Source of the DNA: an uncultured Oscillospiraceae bacterium
Lineage (GTDB): Bacteria; Bacillota; Clostridia; Oscillospirales; Oscillospiraceae
Direction of reading: 5' to 3'
Assembly: GCA_947630375.1 (NCBI GenBank)
Contig: CANRHH010000004.1
Coordinates: 1 to 64,000 of the forward strand
DNA: 64,000 nucleotides
Part shown: positions 26,290-33,924 of the stretch, piece after piece
Layout: every line of letters starts with the position of its first letter
Position numbering within the stretch: the stretch's first letter is position 1
Made by a program: the position numbers and the translations under genes
Notes under the pieces: model-generated
Databases searched by the model: none
Seen by the model: the letters and a program-made list of their open reading frames with translations, nothing else
What the model was told of the DNA's origin: nothing

Positions 26290-26469
26290 ATGCAAAAAAA
26301 CTTTTCCCCTGAAATTGCGCTGGAATCTTCTCTGGCCTCCAACAAGATGGAAGGCTTCCATGTGACGGAGCAGACGCGGAGAGATTGCCTGCGGTTAATG
26401 GATGGCAAAGTTTCTTTTGAAGAACTGGTGCGTGAGATCAGCTCCCGCACTGCGGGGAAGGTGGAATAA
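26290..26469 (+). CDS. vbhA: VbhA-type antitoxin of Fic
   Basis: The 59-residue protein is the small class I Fic inhibitor type. It carries the inhibitory motif (S/T)xxxE(G/N) as S17-N-K-M-E21-G22, whose glutamate is known in this family to block the gamma-phosphate pocket of the Fic protein. A short second helical part (RRDCLRLMDGKVSFEELVRE) is typical of VbhA. CAGGAG lies ten bases before ATG 26290. It is separated by two bases from fic, so the pair is co-translated. Confidence 0.85.
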   Translation: MQKNFSPEIALESSLASNKMEGFHVTEQTRRDCLRLMDGKVSFEELVREISSRTAGKVE

Positions 26470-26471
26470 GT

Positions 26472-27056
26472 ATGCCTTATAGTCTCGACCCGATCTCCGC
26501 AAATTGCTATCCTGGTACAACGACACTTGTCAACAAATTCAATATTCGGGACAAGAGCGTTTTGGAAGAAGCCGAAGATGTACTTACCGCTTCTAAAAGT
26601 ACTCAGTGGCTGAGTGCGCCGAAAATGAATACCTTCGACTTTGCGCATTACAAAGCGATCCACTCTTTCCTTTTCTCCGATTTGTATGATTGGGCCGGGC
26701 AAGTCCGCACCGTGAATATCAGTAAAAAAGGAACGTCCTTTTGCCCAGCGGAGAAAATAAATGATCAAGCAAACCGGATATTTGCCTATTTGAAGAAGCA
26801 GAATTTCCTTTGCAGACTGGAAAAAGGACCTTTTGTAGAAGCGCTTGTAGATTTTTATTGCGCGACTAATATGCTCCACCCTTTCCGGGAGGGCAACGGT
26901 CGTACACAGCGCACTTTCTTATCTCAGCTGGCACAGAACGCGGGCTATACGCTGAATTTTGCGAAAATCGACGGTGACTTGCTGATGATCGCCACGATTC
27001 AGGCTGCGCAAGGCGTGACAGATCTGCTGAGAGAATTGATTAAAACGGCTATTTAA
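26472..27056 (+). CDS. Fic-family AMP-transferase toxin (VbhT-like)
   Basis: This 194-residue single Fic domain carries the active site HPFREGNGRTQR (136-147), with catalytic His136 and the anion-hole glycine pair, and the target-docking flap TVNISKKGTSFCPAEKI (80-96). Fic proteins transfer AMP from ATP to a hydroxyl on a target; VbhT-class toxins are known to modify the GyrB and ParE topoisomerase subunits. All motif positions are intact, so it should be active when released from the antitoxin encoded two bases upstream. A decayed copy of its 5' end lies at 29680. Confidence 0.92.
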   Translation: MPYSLDPISANCYPGTTTLVNKFNIRDKSVLEEAEDVLTASKSTQWLSAPKMNTFDFAHYKAIHSFLFSDLYDWAGQVRTVNISKKGTSFCPAEKINDQANRIFAYLKKQNFLCRLEKGPFVEALVDFYCATNMLHPFREGNGRTQRTFLSQLAQNAGYTLNFAKIDGDLLMIATIQAAQGVTDLLRELIKTAI

Positions 27057-27098
27057 CAGATAAAAGTTATATTTTTGTAGAGTAAGGAATAAGGAAAT

Positions 27099-27356
27099 AT
27101 GATTTATAACCAATATCCGTATAGTATTTTTAATCAAACATACGTTGCACCAGACTATCTAAAACAGATCCAAATCCAAAAGCATAATGCGGAACAACAG
27201 AAAAAGATTGCAGATATGGTAAAAGCGATTTCGGATTATTGTAATGCAGCAAGAAGTATTGACCCAGCGTATCATCAAGAGGCAATAGCAGCTTGTCTCG
27301 CCGAGATTTCAAGGCAGATAGAAATTGACCAGCAGTATTTTGGACAGCCTTGGTGA
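27099..27356 (+). CDS. Small Tyr/Gln-rich protein, function unknown
   Basis: This 85-residue protein starts with an aromatic segment (MIYNQYPYSIFNQTYVAPDY) followed by a Gln/Lys-rich helix and a DPAYHQEAIAACLAEISRQIE helix. Similar short proteins are common in Clostridial mobile elements and prophages. It is downstream of fic in the same direction. Function cannot be assigned; it may be part of the island's cargo. Confidence 0.55.
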   Translation: MIYNQYPYSIFNQTYVAPDYLKQIQIQKHNAEQQKKIADMVKAISDYCNAARSIDPAYHQEAIAACLAEISRQIEIDQQYFGQPW

Positions 27357-27698
27357 CTGCGTGCATCAGGGTGCATGAGACAAACCTGGACGCCCGTTTA
27401 GGCTTTTGATAGCCTACATCTGATAGTTTTTTGATAGCAAAAATTTGGATAGACCATAGGATAAGTATAATCTGTATCACGAAAAACCACGGCATATTAA
27501 ATTTTCTAAGCAAAAAAGTTTAGAAAACGATTTGACTCGGCGAATTTGAATAAGAAAGAGTTAAGGGACCTTTCAAAAATAATTTTACATTTTTCCTTTG
27601 ATTATTTAATAAAAACGCCTTTTTTACGCATTTCTGAGCTGTTCAGGGTAGATTGTTATGAGATATTGCAAATAAGATTAAACGGAGGAGATAAATAT
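27357..27698 (+). promoter_or_regulatory. AT-rich leader region of the AIPR gene
   Basis: I see no gene here. It holds a likely -10 box TATAAT (27466-27471) with a weak -35 TTTGGA at 16-base spacing, the direct repeats TTTTGATAGC (27403-27412 and 27429-27438), the inverted repeat TTTTCTAA/TTAGAAAA (27502-27509 / 27520-27527) and the guaA-end-like sequence at 27542. A leader of about 220 bases would precede the AIPR start. Confidence 0.4.
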
Positions 27699-29540
27699 AT
27701 GCAGATAACAGCATCTTCGTATGAGTTCATCACAGATAAAATAAAAGCATTAAAAGATACATATCCAACTCTGCGCAGTAAAACAGACGAGTATGCTTTC
27801 TCTGCCCTTTGCGTTAAATCGAATTTTTACAAAAATCCTGCACTTATATTAAATGAAAACGATTTAAAAGATATCGTGGTTGATGGACAATATGATGGAG
27901 GCGTTGATATCCTTTTAAATGATCCAAATTCGGAAGGTGCAGATCTGGTCATTGGACAGGCTAAATTTTGGAGAACGATTGATTACGAAGCAGTCCTCAA
28001 TGCTATGATTAAAATGGCTCTTTTTTATAAAGATATGATTAGAGGACAATTTGAGCAGGTTAATGCTACAGTACAGCGTAGATTTTTAACCCTGAACTCA
28101 GAAAGAGGTGATGAATCGAAGATCCGATTTGTGTTTTATACAAGTGCTCCGCAGGCAGGTATCCGCCGGGATAGGATAGAAAAGAAATTTAGAGAACAGT
28201 TTGTAGGTATTAGCAATATTGAAGTTTCAATACTATTTGCAACAGATATAGAAGACGAAATTAAAGAATCGGAATCCAGACGCCCTGCTGTTGAATCAGG
28301 GAAAATCCGTATCGATGAGAGAGATAATTATCTTCTTTACGGTGATGGCGCTGCTATTGTAAATGTCTCAGCATATTCGATAAAGCAACTGTATGCCCAG
28401 CATAATACAAATTTGCTGGCCCGTAATTTACGTTACCATATTGCAGGACGCGATATTGATAAAGCTATTGCAGAAACCATCCAAACGGATCCGGACTCTT
28501 TCTGGTTGAAAAATAACGGCCTAACACTAATCTGTGATGACTTTGACATCGATGGTAAAGAAGTCAAATTAAAAAATTTTTCTATTGTCAATGGTGGCCA
28601 AACCACATATATGATACACAAAAGCCCTATCATTAATAGTGAGCATGATTTTTTCCTTCCATGTAAAATTATTAAGATAGCAGGAGACACAGAAGACGAA
28701 AAGAACTTGTTTAGTTTATCCATAGCAAAAGCGACCAATTCTCAAAAAGCTATTAAACCTGTTGATCTCAAAGCAAATTCGCCGGAACAAGTACGATTTG
28801 CACAAGCAATGAGAGAGGTTGGAATTTTTTATCAAACAAAACGAGGAGAAACTGTTCCTGCGGCATTCAGACAGCCATATCTAAATACAGATCTTGTGGA
28901 GGTGGGAAAACTGTGTTTAGCGGCAATTTTTCAGATTCCCTGCACAAGTAGATCAAAACCGTCGTTACTCTATCAAGACAAGTATTACGCTCCTGTTTTT
29001 AATGGAAACCAAGCGCAAATTTCAAAACTTTGTAAGGAACTGTTATACATTGACTACTACTTCCGCACAGTCTATCAGAGAGACTTTGATCGAAAAAACA
29101 GTTCATCACCCAATGCAGATATCAAAATATCGTTTGCTCATAATGCCCGTACACTTTGCATTGCTTTTGTAGCATTTGCAGCAAGGTATAGGCAAGGCAA
29201 CATAACAGATAGAGATTTAACACCCTTATTTAATTCTTCTTCGTCTGAAAGCATACCTGATATTTTATATGAATCCTTTAGAGATATTGGGACCCTTCAA
29301 TTTTTCCTACCGCCCCAGTTATTTGCCAACAAGGACCAGTACGACAGCGCGTTAAGTAGACTCTTCTCCATCATCATAAGGGAAGGTATTGCAAGTTATA
29401 CTCACGAATGCCGTCATGATTCGACCTTAACAGCTACAAATTATTTAAAGAAAGATAAGAATTATTATGACATTCTTAGTATACAGTGGGAAAGAATAAT
29501 AGATGATCTCAACTCTTTCTTCCCTCAAATTGGAATGTGA
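27699..29540 (+). CDS. AIPR-family abortive infection (phage resistance) protein
   Basis: This 613-residue protein has an N-terminal PD-(D/E)xK-like nuclease region: DGQYDGGVDILL with Asp70 and QAKFW with Gln87 and Lys89, the D...QxK form seen in Mrr-like enzymes. The AIPR core follows, with WLKNNGLTLICDDF and FSIVNGGQTTYMI (about 268-305). AIPR proteins are linked to abortive infection against phage; cleavage of nucleic acid on infection is the expected activity. ATG 27699 follows CGGAGGAG. No methylase or partner gene adjoins it, so it appears to work alone. The AT-rich codon use is unlike that of the surrounding chromosome. Confidence 0.85.
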   Translation: MQITASSYEFITDKIKALKDTYPTLRSKTDEYAFSALCVKSNFYKNPALILNENDLKDIVVDGQYDGGVDILLNDPNSEGADLVIGQAKFWRTIDYEAVLNAMIKMALFYKDMIRGQFEQVNATVQRRFLTLNSERGDESKIRFVFYTSAPQAGIRRDRIEKKFREQFVGISNIEVSILFATDIEDEIKESESRRPAVESGKIRIDERDNYLLYGDGAAIVNVSAYSIKQLYAQHNTNLLARNLRYHIAGRDIDKAIAETIQTDPDSFWLKNNGLTLICDDFDIDGKEVKLKNFSIVNGGQTTYMIHKSPIINSEHDFFLPCKIIKIAGDTEDEKNLFSLSIAKATNSQKAIKPVDLKANSPEQVRFAQAMREVGIFYQTKRGETVPAAFRQPYLNTDLVEVGKLCLAAIFQIPCTSRSKPSLLYQDKYYAPVFNGNQAQISKLCKELLYIDYYFRTVYQRDFDRKNSSSPNADIKISFAHNARTLCIAFVAFAARYRQGNITDRDLTPLFNSSSSESIPDILYESFRDIGTLQFFLPPQLFANKDQYDSALSRLFSIIIREGIASYTHECRHDSTLTATNYLKKDKNYYDILSIQWERIIDDLNSFFPQIGM

Positions 29541-29679
29541 TACATTGGCATAAAGAATAGACTTCATGTAAACTTTCTTTCCGCAGGTAAAAAGAATGAG
29601 GCTCAGATTTTGGCTCTGGTCACGCGGACAGCTTTTTGCCAGGAAAATTTCGATGTTCTTTAGGATAATCTAACCAAAC

Positions 29680-29774
29680 GGAACAAGTACGCCTTACAGC
29701 ATCGGCCCGATCTCCGCAAATTGTTATCCTGGTACGACGATTCTTGTCAACAACTTGAATTTCCGGGTTCGGGG
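29680..29774 (+). pseudogene. Remnant of a second fic gene (5' end only)
   Basis: Over 87 bases, 29680-29766 matches 26463-26549 (the antitoxin stop and the first 26 fic codons) with 73 identities by hand alignment. Changes fall mostly in third codon positions, so this copy was once under protein-level selection. The start codon is ACG instead of ATG and the antitoxin stop TAA is CAA. Translation gives PYSIGPISANCYPGTTILVN against PYSLDPISANCYPGTTTLVN in the intact gene. Homology stops near 29770, where sequence leading into the zinc-ribbon gene begins. The preceding stretch 29541-29679 holds nothing I recognise. Confidence 0.82.
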
Positions 29775-29826
29775 AAATACAGAAAGAAAAATAGAGATTT
29801 CAAAAAGAGAAGCGAGGAAAAAGAAC

Positions 29827-30051
29827 GTGAAAATAGGAAGGGTTGAGATCCATGCATGTCCATATTGCGAAGGGACGGACCTTCGATATGGGTATCAAAG
29901 CGGATATAGCAGACTTTATGGAGCATCAGGATTTCTGGAAAATCAAGAAGCGATTCACCATTTAGTTTGTGCGCAATGTGGCGCAATGATATTTTCCTGG
30001 GTGACAAATCCGCGCAAATATCCAAAAAATATACCGGATACAGCGGTGTAG
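29827..30051 (+). CDS. Small zinc-ribbon protein
   Basis: This 74-residue protein carries two CxxC knuckles: CPYCEGTDLRYGYQSGY near the start and CAQCGAMIFSWV later. This is a widespread Firmicutes small protein sometimes labelled TFIIIB-like. GTG 29827 with AGGA about ten bases upstream is the likely start, giving VKIGRVEIHACPYC. The frame is open further upstream into the fic remnant, which looks accidental. Function is unknown; metal binding and nucleic-acid contact are plausible. Confidence 0.65.
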   Translation: MKIGRVEIHACPYCEGTDLRYGYQSGYSRLYGASGFLENQEAIHHLVCAQCGAMIFSWVTNPRKYPKNIPDTAV

Positions 30052-30088
30052 TCCTGTGTTTTCCCGGAGAATTTGAACAAAAACCGGC

Positions 30089-30120
30089 CGGAGCGCCGCG
30101 GGATCTCCCGCGGCGCTCCG
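30089..30120. terminator. Terminator at the island/CarD boundary
   Basis: A perfect 15-bp GC-rich stem (30089-30103 / 30106-30120) is followed on the minus strand by GGCCGGTTTTTG. It ends the carD transcript and marks the switch from AT-rich island to GC-rich chromosome. Confidence 0.8.
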
Positions 30121-30139
30121 AACGGTTTTGCTCCTTCTC

Positions 30140-30655
30140 TCACTGTCTGCCCAGGGTACTGGCGATGTAGCTCGGGACTTCTGCCCGGTCGATCTCCAGG
30201 GCGGCGGCCAACTCCCCGTAGAGCAGGGCCTCCGTCTCCTCCATGAACCGCTGGTCCACCGCGCCCAACTTCCGCTTCCGGCCCTCCGCCTCCTGCTTTT
30301 TCGCGTAAATGGAGCTGAGCAGCCGGGCCATATCCCGGCAGGAAAAGCTGCTCAGCTGCTGCCGGTAGTGCTCCTTGAGCTGGTTCATGTTCTGGTTGTG
30401 GTACGGCTCGGCCGACAGAGAGGGCAGGGCCCGGATCAGGGCCTGGGCCTGCTCCCGGTTCATGATCGGCCGGGAAAAGATCGTGCCGTCCTCCATTTTC
30501 TCCACCGGCGCGCCGATGGTGCCGTCCTGGTAGAGCGGGCGCATGAGATAATAGGGGGCCGTGCCCTTTCGCCCGGACAGCGCCCTCTCCGCAATGCCCT
30601 CTACCCGGCATACGCCGGTGCGGCCGTATAGAATCAGTGTCCCTGTCGCGTACAT
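30140..30655 (-). CDS. CarD/CdnL-type RNA polymerase-interacting regulator
   Basis: This 171-residue protein has an N-terminal RNAP-interacting (CarD_TRCF) beta domain containing LILYGRTGVCRVEGI and YYLMRPLYQDGTI, and a helical C-terminal domain. CarD/CdnL proteins bind the polymerase beta subunit and alter open-complex stability at many promoters. The gene is monocistronic, with its own promoter and a terminator-like leader (30701-30745). Confidence 0.88.
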   Translation of the reverse strand: MYATGTLILYGRTGVCRVEGIAERALSGRKGTAPYYLMRPLYQDGTIGAPVEKMEDGTIFSRPIMNREQAQALIRALPSLSAEPYHNQNMNQLKEHYRQQLSSFSCRDMARLLSSIYAKKQEAEGRKRKLGAVDQRFMEETEALLYGELAAALEIDRAEVPSYIASTLGRQ

Positions 30656-30700
30656 GTCCTCTCCTTTCCGGAGCGCGGAGCCTCTGCCCGCTCTCCTGCC

Positions 30701-30745
30701 AATAAAAAAAGCGCGGCGAAACTGGACTTACGCAGAACGCCGCAC
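30701..30745 (-). promoter_or_regulatory. Terminator-like leader hairpin before carD (candidate attenuator)
   Basis: On the minus strand the 8-bp stem GTGCGGCG (30745-30738) / CGCCGCGC (30718-30711), with one G-U pair and a 19-base loop, is followed immediately by TTTTTTTATT (30710-30701). It begins about six bases after the predicted transcription start and precedes the carD ATG by roughly 45 bases. That is a complete intrinsic terminator inside the leader. Confidence 0.6.
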
Positions 30746-30757
30746 GTTTATACTTTT

Positions 30758-30786
30758 ATTTTACACGTTTTCTCCGCTTTTTTCAA
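30758..30786 (-). promoter_or_regulatory. Promoter of carD
   Basis: On the minus strand TTGAAA (30786-30781) and TAAAAT (30763-30758) are spaced 17 bases apart. The transcript should start near 30751. Confidence 0.7.
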
Positions 30787-30949
30787 AGGCTGTTTTGCAC
30801 GAACCCGCGCCCCGCCGCCGGCCTTTTTCTGTGCAGAAATGGGGCGGCCTCCGCTTGCTGTCCCGGCGCTTGCCTTTCCGCCGGTTTTATGTTAGGATGT
30901 AAAAAATACGACGGGGAGCGCCCGGCACTTCCCAAGGGAGCGGCAAACG

Positions 30950-31804
30950 ATGGTTGATGCGTCTCGGCCGGTATATAAAATGCTGAACCGGCTGTATGAA
31001 GAGGACTGCCTAACATGTATGGAACGGATCCCCGCCGGGTCCATTGACATGATCCTGTGCGACCTGCCCTACGGCATGACCCAGAACCAGTGGGACAGCT
31101 ATATCCCTCTGGACCGGCTGTGGGAGCAGTACACCCGGATCATCAAGCCCAACGGGGCCATTGTGCTGACCTCCCAGGGCCTGTTTACCGCCCGTCTGAT
31201 CATGAGCCAGCCCAAGCTGTACCGCTATAAATGGATCTGGGAAAAATCCAAGCCCACCAATTTTCTCAACGCGAAGAAGCAGCCGCTGCGCAAGCATGAG
31301 GAGGTCTGCGTCTTCTACAAAAAGCAGCCCACTTATCATCCCCAGATGACGAAGGGGGAGCCCTACGACAAAGGGGTGCGGAAGAACCAGCTGAGCGGCA
31401 GCTACGGGGACTTTCAGCCGGTCCATGTGTTCAGCGACGGGGAGCGGTATCCCACGGACATTCTCTATATCAAAACGGCGGAGAACGAGGGGGAGGTCCT
31501 GCACCCGACCCAGAAGCCCGTCGAGCTGGGGCGGTACTTTGTCCGGACCTACACCGACCCGGGGGACGTGGTCCTGGATAATACCTTTGGCAGCGGCTCC
31601 TTTCTGGTGGCGGCGCTGCTGGAGGGGCGGAATTTTATCGGCATCGAGAAGAACGAGGATGTGGCCCTGTTCAAAAAGGACCAGATCGACTACATAGAGG
31701 TGGCCCGCAGGCGGCTGCTTTCGGCCTGGCAGGGCCTGGACGGGGAGGCCCGCCGGACGGTGGCCCGGGTCAACCTGATCCGGGAATTTGAAGAAGAGAG
31801 ATAA
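30950..31804 (+). CDS. Orphan site-specific DNA methyltransferase (beta class)
   Basis: The 284-residue protein has catalytic motif IV as DLPYG (38-42) near the N-terminus and the SAM-binding motif I as DNTFGSGSF (about 211-219) near the C-terminus. This permuted order defines beta-class N4/N6 methylases. The region between them (KSKPTNFLNAKKQPLRKHEE and the following residues) holds the target-recognition part. No restriction endonuclease adjoins it, so it is a solitary modifier; the recognition site is not predictable. AAGGGAGC precedes the ATG. Confidence 0.9.
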   Translation: MVDASRPVYKMLNRLYEEDCLTCMERIPAGSIDMILCDLPYGMTQNQWDSYIPLDRLWEQYTRIIKPNGAIVLTSQGLFTARLIMSQPKLYRYKWIWEKSKPTNFLNAKKQPLRKHEEVCVFYKKQPTYHPQMTKGEPYDKGVRKNQLSGSYGDFQPVHVFSDGERYPTDILYIKTAENEGEVLHPTQKPVELGRYFVRTYTDPGDVVLDNTFGSGSFLVAALLEGRNFIGIEKNEDVALFKKDQIDYIEVARRRLLSAWQGLDGEARRTVARVNLIREFEEER

Positions 31805-31841
31805 GCGCCGGACCGGCGCGGACAGGAGAGGAGAGAGAACC

Positions 31842-32318
31842 ATGCCGGAGATCACCATCCGCCCCGCCGGGCGGGACGACGTGCCGCTGATCCTGGACTT
31901 TATCCGAAAGCTGGCGGTCTATGAGAAGCTGGAGGACCAGGTGGTGGCCACGGAGGCGCTGCTGGATGAGTGGATCTTCACCCGGCAGCGGGCAGAGGTG
32001 CTGCTGGCCTATGTGGACGGGGAGCCGGCGGGCTTCGCCCTGTTCTTTCACAACTTTTCCACCTTCCTGGGCCGGGCGGGCCTCTATTTGGAGGACCTGT
32101 ATGTGGACGACCGGTTCCGGGGCCTGGGCTGCGGCAAGGCCCTCTTGGGGCGCTTGGCCCGGCTGGCGGTGGAACGCCGCTGCGGCCGGCTGGAGTGGTC
32201 CTGCCTGGACTGGAACACCCCCAGCATCGGCTTTTACCGCTCTTTGGGGGCGGTGCCCATGGAGGGCTGGACCGTCTACCGCCTGACCGGAGAGGCCCTG
32301 AAACAGCTGGGTAAATAA
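31842..32318 (+). CDS. GNAT-family N-acetyltransferase (diamine acetyltransferase-like)
   Basis: This 158-residue GNAT domain includes the acetyl-CoA loop FRGLGCGKALLGRLA and the C-terminal WNTPSIGFYRSLGA pattern typical of spermidine/diamine acetyltransferases. It probably acetylates a polyamine or other small amine. ATG 31842 follows AGGAGAGGAGAG. It is 37 bases after the methyltransferase and likely co-transcribed. Confidence 0.88.
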   Translation: MPEITIRPAGRDDVPLILDFIRKLAVYEKLEDQVVATEALLDEWIFTRQRAEVLLAYVDGEPAGFALFFHNFSTFLGRAGLYLEDLYVDDRFRGLGCGKALLGRLARLAVERRCGRLEWSCLDWNTPSIGFYRSLGAVPMEGWTVYRLTGEALKQLGK

Positions 32319-32366
32319 AAGCAAACCCTCCGGCGCTGCGTTTTGCGGCGCCGGAGGGTTTGCTTT
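32318..32366. terminator. Bidirectional terminator
   Basis: A nineteen-bp stem (32318-32336 / 32348-32366) with A/T-rich ends lies between the convergent acetyltransferase and peptide-importer genes. Confidence 0.85.
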
Positions 32367-33096
32367 ATTCTCCCGCCTCTAAGAGCTGGCGGGTGTAGGG
32401 GTGCTTCGGGTGGGCGAAGATCTCCTCCACCGGGCCCTCTTCCACGATGCGGCCGTGCTGCATCACCAGCACCCGGCTGCAGATCTGGTAGATCACATTC
32501 AGATCGTGGCTGATAAAGAGATAGCTTAAGTCATAGTCCTCCTTCAGCTGGGCCAGCAGCCGGAGGATCTGGGCCTGGATGGTCACGTCCAGGGCGCTGA
32601 CCGGCTCATCCGCGATGATAAGAGCGGGCCGGGTGATCACCGCGGCGGCGATGGACACCCGCTGCCGCTGGCCGCCGGAGAGCTCCCGGGGGCGGCGGGA
32701 GGCGTAGTCCGCGTCCAGCCCGGTCTTTTCCAGGATCTCCGCCACCATCTCCTGCCGCTGCCGGGGGTCCCGGATGCCGGCGGCCCGGAGAGGCTCCTGG
32801 AGGATCCAGCCCACGGTGTGGGCCGGGTTCAGGCTGCTGAAGGGGTCCTGAAACACCATTTGGGGCCGTTTGGAGCGGTGGAGGATCTCCCCCTCGTAGT
32901 CCGGCAGAAGCCCCAAAATGGCCCGGCAGAGGCTGGTTTTGCCGCTGCCGCTCTCGCCCACCAAGCCCAGGATCTCGCCCCGGGCGATGGAAAAGCTCAG
33001 GTCAAAGAGCACCTGCTGCTTTTTGCCGCTGCCGAAGAGGGCGCGCCCCTCCTCATACCAGGCGTTCAGGTGCCGGACCTCCAATATGTTTTCCAA
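32365..33096 (-). CDS. Peptide/nickel-type ABC transporter ATP-binding protein (OppF-like)
   Basis: This 243-residue ATPase has Walker [10 protein letters not shown], signature [12 protein letters not shown], Walker [14 protein letters not shown] and the [10 protein letters not shown] tail of Opp/Dpp ATPases. TTG 33096 is the best start: AAAGGAGG lies seven bases upstream and the encoded [10 protein letters not shown] matches family N-termini. Readings that start further upstream overlap the OppD-like gene. It pairs with the 33117 ATPase to power the importer. Confidence 0.9.
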   Translation of the reverse strand: MENILEVRHLNAWYEEGRALFGSGKKQQVLFDLSFSIARGEILGLVGESGSGKTSLCRAILGLLPDYEGEILHRSKRPQMVFQDPFSSLNPAHTVGWILQEPLRAAGIRDPRQRQEMVAEILEKTGLDADYASRRPRELSGGQRQRVSIAAAVITRPALIIADEPVSALDVTIQAQILRLLAQLKEDYDLSYLFISHDLNVIYQICSRVLVMQHGRIVEEGPVEEIFAHPKHPYTRQLLEAGE

Positions 33097-33116
33097 GGCG
33101 CGCCTCCTTTCCCCGC

Positions 33117-33920
33117 TCACTGTCCGTCCGTTTTCGGCCGCATGGGGATGGCGGCAATGAGCTGCCTGGTATATGCGTGCCGGGGATGGAGGAAAACCTC
33201 CTCCGCCGGCCCGTCCTCCACGATTTTCCCCCGCTGCATCACCACCACCCGGCCGCACAGCCGGCGGACCAGGTTCAGATCGTGGCTGATAAACAGCACG
33301 GCCATGCCCAGCTCCCGGTTCAGCCGCTTTAAAAGGGCGAGGATCTGGGCCTGGATGGTCACGTCCAGGGCGGTGGTGGGCTCGTCGGCCAGGAGCAGCT
33401 TGGGCCGGCCGATCAGCGCCGCCGCGATCATCACCCGCTGGAGCATCCCGCCGGAGAGCTGGTGGGGATATTTTTTATACAGAAGCTCCGGCTCGGGCAG
33501 ATCCGCCCAGGCCATGGCCTCCAAAGCCCGGGCCTTCTGCTCTGCCGCCGGGAGCCGGGTGTGTACCCGCAGGCACTCTTCCACCTGGGGGCCGATGCGC
33601 CGCACCGGGTTCAGGCTGGTCATGGGCTCCTGGAATACCACCGCCAATTCCTCTCCCTGGATCCGCCGCAGCTCCTTTTCGGAGCAGCGCAGCATCTCCC
33701 GGCCGTTGAGCCGGACGCTGCCCTGGGTCTCCGTCCGGCCCTGGGGCAGCAGGCCGCTGACGCTCATGGCGGTGACAGTCTTGCCGCTGCCGCTCTCGCC
33801 CACCAGGCCCAGCATCTCCCCGCCGGCCATGGAAAAGGACACCCCATCCACCGCCCAGCGCTCCGGCGCGGCGGAGAGGAAATGCACCCGCAGATTTTCC
33901 ACTTTCAGAAGCTCTTCCAT
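33117..33920 (-). CDS. Peptide/nickel-type ABC transporter ATP-binding protein (OppD-like)
   Basis: This 267-residue ATPase has Walker [10 protein letters not shown], signature [12 protein letters not shown], Walker [13 protein letters not shown] and the [10 protein letters not shown] tail. It is shorter than many OppD proteins (about 330) because the C-terminal oligopeptide/iron-sulfur segment is reduced. It lies four bases after the OppC-like gene. Confidence 0.91.
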   Translation of the reverse strand: MEELLKVENLRVHFLSAAPERWAVDGVSFSMAGGEMLGLVGESGSGKTVTAMSVSGLLPQGRTETQGSVRLNGREMLRCSEKELRRIQGEELAVVFQEPMTSLNPVRRIGPQVEECLRVHTRLPAAEQKARALEAMAWADLPEPELLYKKYPHQLSGGMLQRVMIAAALIGRPKLLLADEPTTALDVTIQAQILALLKRLNRELGMAVLFISHDLNLVRRLCGRVVVMQRGKIVEDGPAEEVFLHPRHAYTRQLIAAIPMRPKTDGQ

Positions 33921-33924
33921 AGGT

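Larger units (their letters stand above)
26137..30080. repeat. guaA-3'-end-like repeats across the AT-rich island
   Basis: The guaA end, AATTTGAGTGAA at 26138-26149, recurs exactly at 26254-26265. Near copies are GAATTTGAATAA at 27542-27553, which would again read E-F-E-stop, and GAATTTGAACAA at 30069-30080 at the right compositional edge. They are candidate attachment-site scars of serial insertions into guaA. The words are short and AT-rich, so chance is not excluded. No integrase remains in the island. Confidence 0.4.

Noticed and set aside
29755-30051. A 98-residue zinc-ribbon protein starting at TTG 29755
   Set aside because: The first 24 codons run through the fic remnant and have no ribosome site; GTG 29827 with AGGA upstream fits the zinc-ribbon family better.
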